DNA from: Escarpia spicata
Lineage: Eukaryota; Annelida; Polychaeta; Sabellida; Siboglinidae
Assembly (NCBI GenBank): GCA_963995525.1
Contig: OZ023213.1
Location: forward strand, 42,640,276 to 42,704,275
DNA length: 64,000 nucleotides
Reading direction: 5' to 3'
In this document: piece after piece, positions 1-10,977 of the stretch
How positions within the stretch are numbered: position 1 is the first letter of the stretch
How the letters are laid out: every line of letters begins with the position of its first letter
The notes under the pieces: generated by a model
The model's database searches: none
What the model was told of the DNA's origin: nothing
What the model saw: only the letters and a program-made list of their open reading frames with translations
Translations under genes and position numbers: made by a program

Positions 1-47
1 ACAGAAACATACAGCCCTGTGTGATATGTAAGTGTTGTGAGACCAGT
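1..47 (+). repeat. Reference monomer of the satellite
   Basis: This first copy matches the commonest form and is used for numbering. Base counts are 15 A, 8 C, 12 G and 12 T, with no CpG. It contains an imperfect dyad: ACATA (7-11) pairs with TATGT (25-29), and CAG (12-14) with CTG (17-19) around a two-base centre, leaving five unpaired bases on the right arm. GTAAGT at 28-33 equals the consensus 5' splice-site hexamer. GTAC, the RsaI site, spans the junction between adjacent monomers. Position 39 is G here; T in about half of the other copies changes the minus-strand triplet at 40-38 from TCA to the stop TAA. Confidence 0.9.
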
Positions 48-671
48 ACAGGAACATATAATCCTGTGGGATATGTAAGTGTTGTTAGACCAGTACAGAA
101 ACATACAGCCCTGTGTGATATGTAAGTGTTGTGAGACCAGTACAGAAACATGCAGTCCTGTGTGATATGTAAGTGTTGTTACACCAGTACGGGAACATAC
201 AGCCCTATGTGATATGTAAGCATTGTGAAACCAGTACAGGAACATACAGCCCTGTGTGATATAAAAATGTTGTTAGACCAGTACAGAAACATACATTCCT
301 GTGTGATATGTAAGTGTTGTGAGACCAGTACAGGAACATACAGTCCTGTGTGATATGTAAGTGTTGTGAGACTAGTACAGAAACATACATCCTTTGTGAA
401 ATGTAAGTGTTGTTAGACCAGTACAGAAACATACAGTCCTGTGTGATATGTAAGTGTTGTGAGACCAGTACAGGAACATACAGCATTGTGTGATATGTAA
501 GTGTTGTTAGACCAGTACAGAAACATACAGTCCTGTGTGATATATAAATGTTGTTAGACCAGTACAGATATATACAGTCCTGTGTGATATGTAAGTGTTG
601 TGAGACCAGTAAGGAACATTCAGCCCTGTGTGATATGTAAGTGTTGTTAGACCAGTACAGAAACATACAGA

Positions 672-2420
672 ACTGTGTGATATGTAAGTGTTGTTAGACC
701 AGTACAGAAAAATACAGTCCTGTGTGATATGTAAGTGTTGTTAGACCAGTACAGAAACATACAGTCCTGTGAGATATGTAAGTGTTGTGAGACCAGTACA
801 GGAACATACAGTCCTGTGTGATATGTAAGTGTTGTGAGACCAGTACAGGAACATACAGCCCTGTGTGATATGTAAATGTTGTTAGTCCAGTACAGAAACA
901 TACAGGCCTGTGTGATATGTAAATGTTGTGAGACCAGTACAGAAACTTACAGTCTTGTGTGATATGTAAGTGTTGTTAGACCAGTACAGAAACATACAGC
1001 CCTGTGTAATATGTAAGTGTTGTTAGTAAAGGGAAACATACAGTCCTGTGTGATATGTAAGTGTTGTTAGACCAGTACAGAAAAATACAGTCCTGTGTGA
1101 TATGTAAGTGTTGTGAGACCAGTACAGGAACATAGAGCCCTGTGTGATATGTAAGTGTTGTTAGACCAGTACAGAAACATACAGGCCTGTGTGATATGTA
1201 AGTGTTGTGAGACCAGTACAGAAACATACAGACCTGTGTGATAAGTAAGTGTTGTTTGACCAGTACAGAAACATACAGTCCTGTGTGATATGAAAGTGTT
1301 GTGAGACCAGTAAGGAACATTCAGCCCTGTGTGATATGTAAGTGTTGTTAGACCAGTACAGGAACATACAGTCCTGTGTGATATGTAAGTGTTGTTAGAC
1401 CAGTACAGAAAAATACAGTCCTGTGTGATATGTAAGTGTTGTGAGACCAGTACAGGAACATAGAGCCCTGTGTGATATGTAAGTGTTGTTAGACCAGTAC
1501 AGAAACATACAGGCCTGTGTGATATATAAATGTTGTTAGACCAGTACAGATACATACAGTCCTGTGTGATATGTAAGTGTTGTGAGACCAGTAAGGAACA
1601 TTCAGCCCTGTGTGATATGTAAGTGTTGTTAGACCAGTGCAGAAACATACACTCCTGTGTGATATATAAGTGTTGTTAGACCAGTACAGATACATACAGT
1701 CCTGTGTGATATGTAAGTGTTGTGAGACCAGTAAGGAACATTCAGCCCTGTGTGATATGTAAGTGTTGTTAGATCAGTACAGAAACATACAGAACTGTGT
1801 GATATGTAAGTGTTGTTAGACCAGTACAGAAACATACAGTCCTGTGTGATATGTAAGTTTTGTGAGACCAGTACAGGAACATACAACCCTGTGTGATATG
1901 TAAGTGTTGTGAGACCAGTACAGAAACGTACAGTCCTGTGTGATATGTAAGTGTTGTGAGACTAGTAAAGAAACATACAGTCTTTGTGAAATGTAAGTGT
2001 TGTTAGACCAGTACAGAAACATACAGTCCAGTGTGATATGTAAGTGTTGTGAGGCCAGTACAGAAACATACAGCCCTGTGTGATATGTAAGTGTTGTTAG
2101 ACCAGTACAGGAACATACAGTCCTGTATGATATGTAAGTTTTGTGAGACCAGTACAGAAACAAACAGTCCTGTGTGATATGTAAGTGTTGTGAGGCCAGT
2201 ACAGAAACATACAGCCCTGTGTGATATGTAAGTGTTGTTAGACCAGTACAGGAACATGCAGCCCTGTGTGATATGTAAGTGTTGTTAGACCAGTACAGGA
2301 ACATACAGTCCTGTGTGATATGTAAGTGTTGTTAGACCAGTACAGGAACATACAGTCCTGTGTGATATGTAAGTGTTGTTAGACCAGTACAGGAACATAC
2401 AGCCCTGCTTGATATGTAAG
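672..2420 (+). repeat. Segment with an older copy at about 4985-6644
   Basis: Lying inside block A, this segment aligns to about 4985-6644 at offsets that step from 4,313 to 4,318 to 4,224. The steps correspond to a 5-base deletion near 1025 and to two monomers (94 bp) present here at about 1060-1155 but missing in the other copy. Substitutions are more frequent than between the block A copies, so this duplication is older than the 6,941-bp event. Boundaries are approximate. Confidence 0.7.
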
Positions 2421-2924
2421 TGTTGTTACACCAGTACAGAAACATACAGCCCCGTGTGATATGTAAGTGTTGTGAGACCAGTACAGAAACATGCAGTCCT
2501 GTGTGATATGTAAGTGTTGTTACACCAGTACAGGAACATACATCCCTGTGTGATATGTAAGTGTTGTGAGACAAGTACAGGAACATACAGCCCTGTGTGT
2601 TATACAAATGTTGTGAGACCAGTACAGAAACATACAGTCCTGAGTGATATGTAAGTGTTGTGAGACCAGTACAGGAACATACAGACTTGTGTGATACGTA
2701 AGTGTTGTGAGACCAGTACAGAAACATACAGTCCTGTGTGATATGTAAGTGTTGTGAGACCAGTACATGAACATACAATCCTGTGTGATATGTAAGTGTT
2801 GTGAGACTAGTACAGAAACATACAGCCTTTGTGAAATGTAAGTGTTGTTAGACCAGTACAGAAACATACAGTCCTGTGTGATACGTAAGTGTTGTGAGAC
2901 CAGTACAGGAACATACAGCCCTGT

Positions 2925-3600
2925 ATGATATGTAAGTGTTGTGAGACCAGTACAGAAACATACAGCCCTGTGTGATATGTAAGTGTTGTGAGACCAGTAC
3001 AGGAACATATAGTCCTGTGGGATTTGTAAGTGTTGTTAGACCAGTACAGAAACATACAGTCCTGTGTGAAATGTAAGTGTTGTTAGACCAGTACAGAAAC
3101 ATACATTCCTGTGTGATATGTAAGTGTTGTGAGAACAGTACAGAAACATACAGACCTGTGTGATATGTAAGTGTTGTTAGACCAGTACAGGAACATACAG
3201 TCCTGTGTGATATGTAAGTGTTGTGAGACCAGTACAGGAACATACAGTCCTGTATGATATGTAAGTGTTGTTAGACAAGTACAGAAACATACATCCCTGT
3301 GTGATATGTAAGTGTTATTAGACCAGTACAGAAACATACAGTCCTGTGTGATATGTAAGTGTTGTGAAACCAGTACAGAAACATACAGCCCTGTGTGATA
3401 GGTAAGTGTTGTTAGACCAGTACAGAAAAATACAGTCCTGTGTGATATGTAAGTGTTGTTAGAACAGTACAGAAACATACAGTCCTGTGAGATATGTAAG
3501 TGTTGTGAGACCAGTACAGGAACATACAGTCCTGTGTGATATGTAAGTGTTGTGAGACCAGTACAGGAACATACAGCCCTGTGTGATATGTAAATGTTGT
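2925..3600 (+). repeat. Copy 1 of a 1,595-bp-offset duplication
   Basis: About 14 monomers recur at 4520-5195. Shared rare features include GGGATTTGTAAG near 3010 and 4605, a GAGAACAG junction near 3132 and 4727, and GTGTTATTAG near 3310 and 4905. Differences are few, for example GTGAAACC near 3364 against GTGAGACC near 4959. The match breaks at 3601, where G faces T at monomer position 39. Confidence 0.85.
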
Positions 3601-4185
3601 GAGACCAGTACAGAAACATACAGTCCTGTGTGATATGTAAGTGTTAGAGACCAGTACAGGAACATACAGTCCTGTGTGATATGTAAGTGTTGTGAGACTA
3701 GTACAGAAACATACAGCCTTTGTGAAATGTAAGTGTTGTTAGACCAGTACAGAAACATACAGTCCTGTGTGATATGTAAGTGTTGATAGACCAGTGCAGA
3801 AACATACAGTCCTGTGTGATATATAAGTGTTGTTAGACCAGTACAGATACATACAGTCCTGTGTGATATGTAAGTGTTGTGAGACCAGTAAGGAACATTC
3901 AGCCCTGTATGATATGTAAGTGTTGTTAGACCAGTACAGAAACATACAGAACTGTGTGATATGTAAGTGTTGTTAGACCAGTACAGAAACATACAGTCCT
4001 GTGTGATATGTAAGTTTTGTGAGACCAGTACAGGAACATACAGCCCTGTATGATATGTAAGTGTTGTGAGACCAATACAGAAACATACAGTTCTGTGTAA
4101 TATGTAAGTGTTGTTAGACCAATACAGAAACATACAGCCCCGTGTGATATGTAAGTGTTGTGACACCAGTACAAGAACATACAGT

Positions 4186-4467
4186 CTTGTGTGATATGTA
4201 AGTGTTGTGAGACAAGTACAGAAACATACAGTCCTGTGTGAAATGTAAGTGTTGTTAGACCAGTACAGAAACATACATTCCTGTGTGATATGTAAGTGTT
4301 GTGAGACCAATACAGGAACATACAGTCCTGTGTGATATGTAAGTGTTGTGAGACAAGTACAGAAACATACAGTCCTGTGTGAAATGTAAGTGTTGTTAGA
4401 CCAGTACAGAAACATACATTCCTGTGTGATATGTAAGTGTTGTGAGACCAATACAGGAACATACAGC
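4186..4467 (+). repeat. Local three-monomer (141-bp) tandem duplication
   Basis: Two successive 141-bp units each contain the rare junction GAGACAAGT (4209 and 4350), then a TGTGAAATG monomer, an ACATTCCTG monomer and GAGACCAATACAGG. The homologous segments near 19.7, 23.6 and 26.3 kb hold only one unit, so the expansion happened at this locus after the segment was copied. Confidence 0.85.
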
Positions 4468-4519
4468 CCTGTGTGGTATGTAAGTGTTGTTAAACCAGTA
4501 CAGAAACATACAGTCCTGT

Positions 4520-5195
4520 AGGATATGTAAGTGTTGTGAGACCAGTACAGAAACATACAGCCCTGTGTGATATGTAAGTGTTGTGAGACCAGTACAGGAA
4601 CATATAGTCCTGTGGGATTTGTAAGTGTTGTTAGACCAGTACTGAAACATACAGTCCTGTGTGAAATGTAAGTGTTGTTAGACCAGTACAGAAACATACA
4701 TTCCTGTGTGATATGTAAGTGTTGTGAGAACAGTACAGAAACATACAGACCTGTGTGATATGTAAGTGTTGTTAGACCAGTACAGGAACATACAGTCCTG
4801 TGTGATATGTAAGTGTTGTGAGACCAGTACAGGAACATACAGTCCTGTATGATATGTAAGTGTTGTTAGACAAGTACAGAAACATACATCCCTGTGTGAT
4901 ATGTAAGTGTTATTAGACCAGTACAGAAACATACAGTCCTGTGTGATATGTAAGTGTTGTGAGACCAGTACAGAAACATACAGCCCTGTGTGATAGGTAA
5001 GTGTTGTTAGACCAGTACAGAAAAATACAGTCCTGTGTGATATGTAAGTGTTGTTAGACCAGTACAGAAACATACAGTCCTGTGAGATATGTAAGTGTTG
5101 TGAGACCAGTACAGGAACATACAGTCCTGTGTGATATGTAAGTGTTGTGAGACCAGTACAGGAACATACAGCCCTGTGTGATATGTAAATGTTGT
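4520..5195 (+). repeat. Copy 2 of the 1,595-bp-offset duplication
   Basis: This is the partner of 2925-3600 and has the same order of rare variants. It also belongs to the longer segment 3601-5870 related to unit B, so the exchange that made this pair used sequence already amplified elsewhere in the array. Confidence 0.85.
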
Positions 5196-6644
5196 TAGAC
5201 CAGTACAGAAACATACAGGCCTGTGTGATATGTAAATGTTGTGAGACCTGTACAGAAACTTACAGTCTTGTGTGATATGTAAGTGTTGTTAGACCAGTAC
5301 AGAAACATACAGCCCTGTGTAATATGTAAGTGTTGTTAGACTAGTAAAGAGAAACATACAGTCCTGTGTGATATGTAAGTGTTGTTAGACCAGTACAGAA
5401 ACATACAGGCCTGTGTGATATGTAAGTGTTGTGAGACCAGTACAGAAACATACAGCCCTGTGTGATAAGTAAGTGTTGTTAGACCAGTACAGAAACATAC
5501 AGTCCTGTGTGATATGAAAGTGTTGTGAGACCAGTAAGGAACATTCAGCCCTGTGTGATATGTAAGTGTTGTTAGACCAGTACAGGAACATACAGTCCTG
5601 TGTGATATGTATGTGTTGTTAGACCAGTACAGAAAAATACAGTCCTGTGTGATATGTAAGTGTTGTGAGACCAGTACAGGAACATAGAGCCCTGTGTGAT
5701 ATGTAAGTGTTGTTAGACCAGTACAGAAACATACAGGCCTGTGTGATATAGAAATGTTGTTAGACCAGTACAGATACATACAGTCCTGTGTGATATGTAA
5801 GTGTTGTGAGACCAGTAAGGAACATTCAGCCCTGTGTGATATGTAAGTGTTGTTAGACCAGTGCAGAAACATACAGTCCTGTGTAATATATAAGTGTTGT
5901 TAGACCAGTACAGATACATACAGTCCTGTGTGATATGTAAGTGTTGTGAGACCAGTAAGGAACATTCAGCCCTGTGTGATATGTAAGTGTTGTTAGACCA
6001 GTACAGAAACATACAGAACTGTGTGATATGTAAGTGTTGTTAGACCAGTACAGAAACATACAGTCCTGTGTGATATGTAAGTTTTGTGAGACCAGTACAG
6101 GAACATACAGCCCTGTGTGATATGTAAGTGTTGTGAGACCAGTACAGAAACATACAGTCCTGTGTGATATGTAAGTGTTGTGAGACTAGTACAGAAACAT
6201 ACAGTCTTTGTGAAATGTAAGTGTTGTTAGACCAGTACAGAAACATACAGTCCAGAGTGATATGTAAGTGTTGTGAGGCCAGTACAGAAACATACAGCCT
6301 TGTGTGATATGTAAGTGTTGTTAGACCAGTACAGGAACATACAGTCCTGTATGATATGTAAGTGTTGTGAGACCAGTACAGAAACAAACAGTCCTGTGTG
6401 ATATGAAAGTGTTGTGAGGCCAGTACAGAAACATACAGCCCTGTGTGATATGTAAGTGTTGTTAGACCAGTACAGGAACATACAGCCCTGTGTGATATGT
6501 AAGTGTTGTTAGACCAGTACAGGAACATACAGTCCTGTGTGATATGTAAGTGTTGTTAGACCAGTACAGGAACATACAGTCCTGTGTGATATGTAAGTGT
6601 TGTTAGACCAGTACAGGAACATACAGCCCTGCTTGATATGTAAG
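4985..6644 (+). repeat. Diverged copy of 672-2420
   Basis: This stretch holds the full 49-bp junction form GACTAGTAAAGAGAAAC at about 5339-5355, of which the copy near 1025 is a shortened form. It continues through the TATATAAGTG, AGTAAGGAACATTCAG and AGAACTGTG monomers in the same order as in 672-2420. The part from about 5870 also aligns to about 27.78-28.55 kb at an offset near 21,906 bp. The match to 2420 ends where GTAAGAGTTGTGAG replaces GTAAGTGTTGTTAC. Confidence 0.7.
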
Positions 6645-6941
6645 AGTTGTGAGACCAATACAGGAACATACAGCCCTGTGTGATATGTAAGTTTTGTGAG
6701 ACCAGTACAGAAACTTACAGTCTTGTGTGATATGTAAGTGTTGTTAGACCTGTACAGAAATATACAGCCCTGTGTGATATGTAAGTGTTGTTAGACCAGT
6801 ACAGAAAAATACAGTCCTGTGTGATATGTAAGTGTTGTGAGACCAGTACAGGAACATACAGCCCTGTGTGATATGTAAGTGTTGTTAGACCAGTACAGAA
6901 ACATACAGGCCTGTGTGATATGTAAATGTTGTGAGACCAGT

Positions 6942-9865
6942 ACAGAAACATACAGCCCTGTGTGATATGTAAGTGTTGTGAGACCAGTACAGGAACATAT
7001 AATCCTGTGGGATATGTAAGTGTTGTTAGACCAGTACAGAAACATACAGCCCTGTGTGATATGTAAGTGTTGTGAGACCAGTACAGAAACATGCAGTCCT
7101 GTGTGATATGTAAGTGTTGTTACACCAGTACGGGAACATACAGCCCTATGTGATATGTAAGCATTGTGAAACCAGTACAGGAACATACAGCCCTGTGTGA
7201 TATAAAAATGTTGTTAGACCAGTACAGAAACATACATTCCTGTGTGATATGTAAGTGTTGTGAGACCAGTACAGGAACATACAGTCCTGTGTGATATGTA
7301 AGTGTTGTGAGACTAGTACAGAAACATACATCCTTTGTGAAATGTAAGTGTTGTTAGACCAGTACAGAAACATACAGTCCTGTGTGATATGTAAGTGTTG
7401 TGAGACCAGTACAGGAACATACAGCATTGTGTGATATGTAAGTGTTGTTAGACCAGTACAGAAACATACAGTCCTGTGTGATATATAAATGTTGTTAGAC
7501 CAGTACAGATATATACAGTCCTGTGTGATATGTAAGTGTTGTGAGACCAGTAAGGAACATTCAGCCCTGTGTGATATGTAAGTGTTGTTAGACCAGTACA
7601 GAAACATACAGAACTGTGTGATATGTAAGTGTTGTTAGACCAGTACAGAAAAATACAGTCCTGTGTGATATGTAAGTGTTGTTAGACCAGTACAGAAACA
7701 TACAGTCCTGTGAGATATGTAAGTGTTGTGAGACCAGTACAGGAACATACAGTCCTGTGTGATATGTAAGTGTTGTGAGACCAGTACAGGAACATACAGC
7801 CCTGTGTGATATGTAAATGTTGTTAGTCCAGTACAGAAACATACAGGCCTGTGTGATATGTAAATGTTGTGAGACCAGTACAGAAACTTACAGTCTTGTG
7901 TGATATGTAAGTGTTGTTAGACCAGTACAGAAACATACAGCCCTGTGTAATATGTAAGTGTTGTTAGTAAAGGGAAACATACAGTCCTGTGTGATATGTA
8001 AGTGTTGTTAGACCAGTACAGAAAAATACAGTCCTGTGTGATATGTAAGTGTTGTGAGACCAGTACAGGAACATAGAGCCCTGTGTGATATGTAAGTGTT
8101 GTTAGACCAGTACAGAAACATACAGGCCTGTGTGATATGTAAGTGTTGTGAGACCAGTACAGAAACATACAGACCTGTGTGATAAGTAAGTGTTGTTTGA
8201 CCAGTACAGAAACATACAGTCCTGTGTGATATGAAAGTGTTGTGAGACCAGTAAGGAACATTCAGCCCTGTGTGATATGTAAGTGTTGTTAGACCAGTAC
8301 AGGAACATACAGTCCTGTGTGATATGTAAGTGTTGTTAGACCAGTACAGAAAAATACAGTCCTGTGTGATATGTAAGTGTTGTGAGACCAGTACAGGAAC
8401 ATAGAGCCCTGTGTGATATGTAAGTGTTGTTAGACCAGTACAGAAACATACAGGCCTGTGTGATATATAAATGTTGTTAGACCAGTACAGATACATACAG
8501 TCCTGTGTGATATGTAAGTGTTGTGAGACCAGTAAGGAACATTCAGCCCTGTGTGATATGTAAGTGTTGTTAGACCAGTGCAGAAACATACACTCCTGTG
8601 TGATATATAAGTGTTGTTAGACCAGTACAGATACATACAGTCCTGTGTGATATGTAAGTGTTGTGAGACCAGTAAGGAACATTCAGCCCTGTGTGATATG
8701 TAAGTGTTGTTAGATCAGTACAGAAACATACAGAACTGTGTGATATGTAAGTGTTGTTAGACCAGTATAGAAACATACAGTCCTGTGTGATATGTAAGTT
8801 TTGTGAGACCAGTACAGGAACATACAACCCTGTGTGATATGTAAGTGTTGTGAGACCAGTACAGAAACGTACAGTCCTGTGTGATATGTAAGTGTTGTGA
8901 GACTAGTAAAGAAACATACAGTCTTTGTGAAATGTAAGTGTTGTTAGACCAGTACAGAAACATACAGTCCAGTGTGATATGTAAGTGTTGTGAGGCCAGT
9001 ACAGAAACATACAGCCCTGTGTGATATGTAAGTGTTGTTAGACCAGTACAGGAACATACAGTCCTGTATGATATGTAAGTTTTGTGAGACCAGTACAGAA
9101 ACAAACAGTCCTGTGTGATATGTAAGTGTTGTGAGGCCAGTACAGAAACATACAGCCCTGTGTGATATGTAAGTGTTGTTAGACCAGTACAGGAACATGC
9201 AGCCCTGTGTGATATGTAAGTGTTGTTAGACCAGTACAGGAACATACAGTCCTGTGTGATATGTAAGTGTTGTTAGACCAGTACAGGAACATACAGTCCT
9301 GTGTGATATGTAAGTGTTGTTAGACCAGTACAGGAACATACAGCCCTGCTTGATATGTAAGTGTTGTTACACCAGTACAGAAACATACAGCCCCGTGTGA
9401 TATGTAAGTGTTGTGAGACCAGTACAGAAACATGCAGTCCTGTGTGATATGTAAGTGTTGTTACACCAGTACAGGAACATACATCCCTGTGTGATATGTA
9501 AGTGTTGTGAGACAAGTACAGGAACATACAGCCCTGTGTGTTATACAAATGTTGTGAGACCAGTACAGAAACATACAGTCCTGAGTGATATGTAAGTGTT
9601 GTGAGACCAGTACAGGAACATACAGACTTGTGTGATACGTAAGTGTTGTGAGACCAGTACAGAAACATACAGTCCTGTGTGATATGTAAGTGTTGTGAGA
9701 CCAGTACATGAACATACAATCCTGTGTGATATGTAAGTGTTGTGAGACTAGTACAGAAACATACAGCCTTTGTGAAATGTAAGTGTTGTTAGACCAGTAC
9801 AGAAACATACAGTCCTGTGTGATACGTAAGTGTTGTGAGACCAGTACAGGAACATACAGCCCTGT
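6942..9865 (+). repeat. Higher-order block A, copy 2
   Basis: This near-identical repeat of 1-2924 starts at least as early as 6942. The last part of the preceding sequence (about 6420-7210) is also related to 13560-14530, so block A lies next to another recurring segment. One substitution was noticed against copy 1 (T at 8768). At 9866 the sequence switches to a GTGTGATATG monomer followed by GTTAG, unlike copy 1. Confidence 0.92.
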
Positions 9866-10977
9866 GTGATATGTAAGTGTTGTTAGACCAGTACAGAAAC
9901 ATACAGTCCTGTGTGATATATAAGTGTTGTTAGACCAGTACAGATACATACAGTCCTGTGTGATATGTAAGTGTTGTGAGACCAGTAAGGAACATTCAGC
10001 CCTGTGTGATATGTAAGTGTTGTGAGACCAGTACAGGAACATACAGTCCTGTGTGATATGTAAGTGTTGTGAGACCAGTACAGGAACATACAGCCCTGTG
10101 TGATATGTACATGTTGTTAGACTAGTACAGAAACATACAGGCCTGTGTGATATGTAAATGTTGTGAGACCAGTACAGAAACATACAGCCCTGTGTGATAT
10201 GTAAGTGTTGTGAGACCAGTACAGAAACATGCAGTCCTGTGGGATATGTAAGTGTTGTTACACCAGTACAGAAACATACAGCCCTGTGTGATATGTAAGT
10301 GTTGTGGGACCAGTACAGAAACATGCAGTCCTGTGTGATATGTAAGTGTTGTTACACCAGTACAGGAATATACAGCCCTATGTGATATGTAAGTGTTGTG
10401 AGACCAGTACAAGAACATACAGCCTTGTGTGATACGTAAGTGTTGTGAGACCAGTACAGAAACATACAGTCCTGTGTGATATGTAAGTGTTGTGAGACCA
10501 GTACAGGAACATACAGTCCTGTGTGATATGTAAGTGTTGTGAGACTAGTACAGAAACATACAGCCTTTGTGAAATGTAAGTGTTGTTAGACCAGTACAGA
10601 AACATACAGTCCAGTGTGATATGTAAGTGTTGTGAGACCAGTACAGGAACATACAGCCCTGTGTGATATGTAAGTGTTGTTAGACCAGTACAGAAACATA
10701 CAGTCCTGTGTGATATATAAATGTTGTTAGACCAGTACAGATACATACAGTCCTGTGTGATATGTAAGTGTTGTGAGACCAGTAAGAAACATTCAGCCCT
10801 GTGTGATATGTAAGTGTTGTTAGACCAGTACAGAAACATACAGAACTGTGTGATATGTAAGTGTTGTTAGACCAGTACAGAAACATACAGTCCTGTGTGA
10901 TATGTAAGTGTTGTGAGACCAGTACAGAAACATACAGTCCTGTGTGATATGTAAGTGTTGTGAGACCAGTACAGAAA
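9866..10977 (+). repeat. Satellite monomers without a close long partner identified
   Basis: This is the same 47-bp monomer in mixed variant order, with TATATAAGTG, AGTAAGGAACATTCAG (9986-10001), GTTACACC and CCTTTGTGAAATG copies. Short stretches resemble parts of 2.5-3.0 kb and 14.4-15.9 kb, but I could not follow one long collinear match by eye. No other feature is visible. Confidence 0.6.

Larger units (their letters stand above)
1..2924 (+). repeat. Higher-order block A, copy 1 (pair with 6942-9865)
   Basis: This stretch of about 62 monomers recurs at an offset of 6,941 bp. The match already holds at base 1, so the true left edge may lie outside the window. It ends where CTGTATG (2921-2927) faces CTGTGTG in the second copy. 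Rare variants are shared in the same order, including a shortened TTAGTAAAGGGAAAC junction near 1025-1040. The only substitution I noticed is C at 1827 against T at 8768. Divergence among monomers inside the block is far higher than between the copies, so the two blocks share a recent origin. Confidence 0.92.
3601..5870 (+). repeat. Diverged relative of the 2,673-bp unit (B) found at 18.4-27.9 kb
   Basis: The order of rare variants matches about 19127-21207. The offset starts at 15,526 bp, falls to 15,385 after a three-monomer (141-bp) duplication present only here, and falls to 15,338 after one monomer near 5010-5056 that the other copy lacks. Both carry the odd GTGTTAGAGACC junction near 3640 and 19166. 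This looks like an older transposition or conversion of the same segment, since altered by single-monomer slippage. Confidence 0.72.

Noticed and set aside
20..40. TGATATGTAAG and TATATAAG stretches as TATA-box promoters
   Set aside because: TATATAA-like variants recur at many monomers with no initiator or downstream gene. As isolated AT motifs in a satellite they do not support a promoter call.
5339..5355. The ACTAGTAAAGAGAAAC junction as an insertion scar or target-site duplication of a mobile element
   Set aside because: It is only two bases longer than the normal junction, recurs at homologous positions in several blocks, and has no flanking duplication or terminal inverted repeat. It is an ordinary monomer length variant.
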